Origin: Clostridia bacterium
GTDB lineage: Bacteria > Bacillota > Clostridia > Oscillospirales > Acutalibacteraceae
Length of the DNA: 32,854 nucleotides
Assembly (NCBI GenBank): GCA_017465465.1
Contig: JAFTWE010000020.1
Coordinates: 1 to 32,854 of the forward strand
Direction of reading: 5' to 3'
The position numbers and the translations under genes were made by a program. Positions 30,501 through 32,854 of the stretch are shown here, in pieces. Below the pieces are notes generated by a model, which worked only from the letters and a program-made list of their open reading frames with translations, did not search any database and was not told where the DNA came from. Numbering within the stretch: the first letter of the stretch is position 1; every line of letters starts with the position of its first letter.

Positions 30501-32706
30501 TTACTGATTTTTTATAATTCCAATTCCAATAATTTGGGAAATCATAATCAATATAATAAGAACTATTCATATCACCATTACCATAAACTAGTAATTCACC
30601 GTCAGCATATAATTTAGTAAAAGCATTTGAACCACAAGAATACGATTTATAATAATATGGTCTGTCAGAATCACATTCAAGAATAAAATAATTTAAGTAG
30701 CTATAATCAGAATTGTAGCCGATGCTTATCGAGTGCCATTGAGAGCTATTGCCCGGGTAGAGTATCTTTTGAGAATCTCCCCCAAGATATAAGGCATCTT
30801 CTCGCTCAACATATTTCAAACTAAGCGGTAATCTTAAAAACTCTAACCCGCTACAACCCCAAAAAGCTTCATCGTATATTTTTGTACATCCTTCTGGTAT
30901 TGTTAACTCCGTCAAACCGGTACAATATCTAAACGCTCCTCCACCTATGTAACTTACTCCTTCAGGTATGGTAATACTTGTCATTTCATCCATACCCTCA
31001 AATACACTGCCACCGATACCAATGGTTCCTTCTCTAACTGTATAGTGGCCTTTTACACTCTCTTTTAACTCAACGAGATGTCCCTGAATATATAATTCAT
31101 TACCGTCAAATGGTAATGCTGTGTTTCTAAAAGCTTCACTTCCGACTGTCATAATTTCACCTAAAATTATGACATTTTCAAGACTTGTGCAATTGTAGAA
31201 TGTACCTCCATATATATTTGTAACTTGCGAAGGAATTGTAATACTCTTAAGACTTGTGCAGTTTTCAAAAGCCGAATGCCAAATTGCGGTGACACTTTCG
31301 GAGATTATTACTTCAACAAGGTTATTACAATCTTTAAATGCACTAGAATCAATCTCTCTAACGCCATCACTTATTACGACCTTTTTAATTTTCGGTTTTA
31401 AATGAGTCCACCCATCACCTGAATAATCATAATAAGGACTTCCACTTCCACTAACTAAAAACTCTCCATCATCATACAAAAGCCAAGTAGTTGAAGGACC
31501 ATACTTTCCGGGCAAAAAGTGCGGTCTTTCTGATAAAGTATCAATCAACAGATAATTTGTTAAATTATCGTTACCTGTGCCAACCGTTATCTGTTCCCAC
31601 TGACTCAATGTTCCGGGATAGAAAGCAGAAGATAATCCTGTGCAACCTGAGAAAGCATTTGCATTTATATACAAGACACTTGTCGGCATGGTGATACTTG
31701 TAATATTAACACAATTATAGAAAGCTTTTGCTGCAATAAGTCTCGTATTTTCTTTCAAGACAAACTCACCAGAAAAATCTGTTTTAACATCAACTAGACA
31801 GTTACCTAAATAAAGAACCCCGTTTTCCCAATTTGATTCATCTTTATAAAAAGCTGTACCAGAAAATGTCGATGCCGAAAGAGAAGTAATGTTATTACCG
31901 ACTTCAATATTTTTGATAGAATCACAGTCACAAAATGCAGAAATTGACCTCATACTATCTGGAAATTTTACACTTTCAACATTTGGCAACTCATAAAAAG
32001 TATAAGCACCAATCCGAGTGATACCTTCTTCTATAACTATGGATTTTATAAACTCACTATACTTATACCACGACGCATACTCAAAAAAAGCTATTGGGTC
32101 ATAATCGTTGGTTGAACCCGAACCGCTCAACACAAGCTTACCAGAATTTTCGTAGAGAGTCCATGTAACGTCACTGCCACAGGTGCCTGTATATACATTC
32201 TCTGTAGAAACAACAGACTCATCGTCAGATGAAGTTTCAGTTTGGCCAAAGAACATAAATGTAGCCTCACTCAAAACATCGTTACCTTCTGCTATAACAA
32301 TAGATTCCCATTGACTTTGATTGCCAAGATAATAGACATCAAAGGCCATGCAGCCATTGAAAGCATCATCACCTACAGAAATAACGCTCACAGGAATTGT
32401 TATGTTCACAAGATTAATACAATCACAGAAAGCTGATGCACCAATATTAGTTACACCTTCATTAATCGATACAACTCTAATTGATGCGATATTACCGCTC
32501 CATGGTGTGCTTGATGAATCAGCGTAATCATACATATCACCTGTTCCGCTGATTGTAAGGGATCCTGCTGAACTGTCAAGAGACCAGGTGAGATTATCAC
32601 CGCAGGAGCCTGTTATTTCTTCTGCAGAAGCAGTGAAAGGTAATGCTGACAAAAGCATTACAGCAACAAGAATTATTGATAAAACTTTATGTAAACGGGT
32701 TTTCAT
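27502..32706 (-). CDS. Giant secreted LRR (BspA-like), Cys-repeat and dockerin protein
   Basis: The 1,734-aa protein has a signal peptide (residues 1-28, cleaved after FTASA). Four BspA-type modules begin near residues 30, 170, 400 and 685. Each opens with a GxCG..TW-L..GSGxxxDY cap and carries LRR_5 units such as AFxxCxxLxxItIPxSVxxI, and most close with a GxxSQWExI strand. Residues 817-1526 are 18 tandem units of about 40 aa with the pattern H-x13-C-x9-C-x2-C. A linker leads to a type I dockerin (about 1597-1650, calcium loops DVNGDGWYDGTD at D1599 and DCNHDGVVDSFD at D1636). An acidic Gln/Glu tail and a hydrophobic C-terminus ending IINMIIAYIPLPIK follow. It is likely surface-held through a cohesin (inference). 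The start is the ATG at 32706 after GAGGAGGG; the longer frame to 32763 has none. Confidence 0.88.
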   Translation of the reverse strand: MKTRLHKVLSIILVAVMLLSALPFTASAEEITGSCGDNLTWSLDSSAGSLTISGTGDMYDYADSSSTPWSGNIASIRVVSINEGVTNIGASAFCDCINLVNITIPVSVISVGDDAFNGCMAFDVYYLGNQSQWESIVIAEGNDVLSEATFMFFGQTETSSDDESVVSTENVYTGTCGSDVTWTLYENSGKLVLSGSGSTNDYDPIAFFEYASWYKYSEFIKSIVIEEGITRIGAYTFYELPNVESVKFPDSMRSISAFCDCDSIKNIEVGNNITSLSASTFSGTAFYKDESNWENGVLYLGNCLVDVKTDFSGEFVLKENTRLIAAKAFYNCVNITSITMPTSVLYINANAFSGCTGLSSAFYPGTLSQWEQITVGTGNDNLTNYLLIDTLSERPHFLPGKYGPSTTWLLYDDGEFLVSGSGSPYYDYSGDGWTHLKPKIKKVVISDGVREIDSSAFKDCNNLVEVIISESVTAIWHSAFENCTSLKSITIPSQVTNIYGGTFYNCTSLENVIILGEIMTVGSEAFRNTALPFDGNELYIQGHLVELKESVKGHYTVREGTIGIGGSVFEGMDEMTSITIPEGVSYIGGGAFRYCTGLTELTIPEGCTKIYDEAFWGCSGLEFLRLPLSLKYVEREDALYLGGDSQKILYPGNSSQWHSISIGYNSDYSYLNYFILECDSDRPYYYKSYSCGSNAFTKLYADGELLVYGNGDMNSSYYIDYDFPNYWNWNYKKSVIKTITISDGITLINSGVFSGCNNLASARIPASVDVIESNAFNNCPKLETIYFGGTQEEWEALGYDDWSDLAPKIYFNVAHEHSYISKTIEESTCVDVGTKQYECYCGDSYTEVLPILNHTLETYYSAPTCTSQGYECDKCTVCGEEFNLRNYEATIDHIWANKYVVPTCSAEGYSCLECTTCGEEKDITVLAKLQHTPLEWVEISAATCNEVGVTVQRCTVCNTEVDRKETSALGHSTYIWIIGEQATCEDDGYKVKKCSICSVEFDREVIPALGHTSGDWEFVSDPTCTEIGVTAKKCLVCQAELERMETAALGHTPDEWKVETEANCQNDGCKVQRCIICLEILNSEVIPSTDHISSGWVILSEPSCKEVGLMVQSCKLCNTELERIENAALGHTPGEWTVESDPTCEHVGFNRQRCTVCLEILNSQIIPKTDHISAGWETVIEPTCEVAGLMVQKCKFCETEIERIETSKLDHTPGDWEIISEPTCKEVGVTVQKCSVCQAEIKRVETPATGHTLGEWQVENQATCDKTGLKTQKCNVCFEVVNSETIPSPDHIPGEWETISEPDCETIGVSVQKCTVCLNEINREETPAFGHTLGEWVIELSPTCTSYGLNVQRCLTCKKVVNNTVISKTSHTLGEWTVESESTCNKAGLKVQNCTVCKNVVNSEEIPTVDHNYEHHYTAPSCTSTGREFYTCLTCGESTEQVVLEKIEHDKLVVRTEPTCNSTGVEYYVCSMCGFEIGERVVLPKTEHKYYEWVIKTVPTATQDGEKSRICSNCVEVQTQAIPAIGFETANGLQMDFKNNIVYGLDAGCVSLDGYTTMVDDSYVWSYDTIAERLGTGSKAVLKDGETIVGEYTVVIFGDVNGDGWYDGTDSIIVSCLANGMLTEDDVSVAAYEAADCNHDGVVDSFDVALLEKAGALLASVDQAKSTEELATDEAYIEYVELIDQSPEMEETAPEENIHQEQPQESQPSILDFIIELIKSIINMIIAYIPLPIK
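28129..30258 (-). repeat. 18 tandem Cys/His repeats with a two-unit period
   Basis: Inside the giant gene, 18 units of about 118 bases encode 39-40 aa each. The consensus is HTPGEW, then a short beta segment, PTC, VGV, VQKC and CxxC. Units 7-15 mostly alternate between an Arg-Glu..ALG ending and an N-S..IP..TD ending, so pairs of about 240 bases repeat. The last unit (IPAIG) has lost its first Cys. Three Cys and one His per unit suggest metal binding or disulfides. Confidence 0.85.
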
Positions 32707-32722
32707 AGGTATCCCTCCTCGT

Positions 32723-32750
32723 ATAATAAAGTAGTAGTTTTTAGTGTCCC
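32723..32750 (-). promoter_or_regulatory. Possible promoter of the giant LRR/dockerin gene
   Basis: GGGACA (32745-32750), a 16-base spacer and TATTAT (32723-32728) lie on the minus strand in front of GAGGAGGG and the ATG at 32706. The -35 box overlaps a small inverted repeat TGTCC/GGACA (32745-32749 with about 32757-32761). It is a weak match to consensus. Confidence 0.35.
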
Positions 32751-32800
32751 TCTCCAAGGACAATATGCTACACTGTAAATGGTGCTGTGGATTGGTGAAT

Positions 32801-32820
32801 TCCTCCTACCGTTTGACGGT
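32801..32820. repeat. Short palindrome related to the unit at 5133-5152
   Basis: TCCTCCTACCGTTTGACGGT resembles TCCTCCCACCGCTTCGCGGT at 5133-5152 at 16 of 20 positions. The hairpin stem changes from C-G to T-A on both arms together. The window ends at 32854, so any larger element here is cut off. Confidence 0.45.
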
Positions 32821-32854
32821 TTACGAAAGGCTCCAACCGCAGACCTTTGCAGTA

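Noticed and set aside
32707..32763. 19-residue extension of the giant protein
   Set aside because: It would put charged residues before a normal signal peptide and has no ribosome binding site, whereas GAGGAGGG precedes the ATG at 32706.

Overview
The window looks like chromosomal DNA of an uncultured gut Clostridia (Bacillota, probably Oscillospiraceae-like). The reasons are moderate-to-low GC, strong AGGAGG-type ribosome binding sites, consensus TTGACA/TATAAT promoters, monoderm lipoproteins, a Cdd1-family protein, a DUF3048 (YerB-like) lipoprotein, and a very large secreted BspA-like leucine-rich-repeat protein ending in a dockerin. I see no rRNA, tRNA, CRISPR array, insertion sequence or phage gene. 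The taxon is inferred from family content only.

Layout. 1-5.1 kb: a UDP-glucuronate 4-epimerase gene diverges from a GH29 alpha-L-fucosidase gene. They are followed on the minus strand by an XRE regulator with a membrane domain, a 59-aa membrane peptide that forms its own transcription unit, and an iron-containing alcohol dehydrogenase. 5.1-5.4 kb: a gene-free block of short palindromic units that looks like a mosaic dispersed repeat. 5.4-6.5 kb: an XRE regulator divergent from a zinc-ribbon/DUF5067 membrane protein, with a perfect 17-bp palindrome over the start of the latter. 6.5-12.4 kb (minus): a small coupled hypothetical gene, a GH38 alpha-mannosidase, a 24-aa hydrophobic micro-ORF with its own promoter and terminator, a second zinc-ribbon membrane protein, and a lipoprotein with an OmpA-like C-terminus.

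12.6-14.8 kb (plus): two GT4 glycosyltransferases. 14.8-17.0 kb (minus): an ABC exporter pair (ATPase and permease) and a Cdd1-like protein. 17.1-27.5 kb (plus): one long co-directional run, namely trmB, hom, lysC, a DUF3048 lipoprotein, argF, and then six tightly packed genes: HpcH/HpaI aldolase, fold-III PLP decarboxylase, polyprenyl-phosphate sugar transferase, class IV aminotransferase, GT2 glycosyltransferase and GNAT-like acetyltransferase. The run closes with an intrinsic terminator. 27.5-32.7 kb (minus): the giant LRR / 18x CxxC-repeat / dockerin protein.

How the genes fit together. The two glycosidases lack signal peptides and would act inside the cell on imported fucosylated or mannosylated oligosaccharides. 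The epimerase, the two GT4s and the six-gene operon point to cell-surface glycan synthesis. That operon is the best candidate for an undescribed pathway: it joins a lipid-linked glycan initiator to three enzymes of carbon-carbon bond formation or cleavage and amino-acid chemistry. Its grouping is seen in the sequence; its product is unknown. The other candidates for new biology are the two stand-alone micro-ORFs and the repeat protein.
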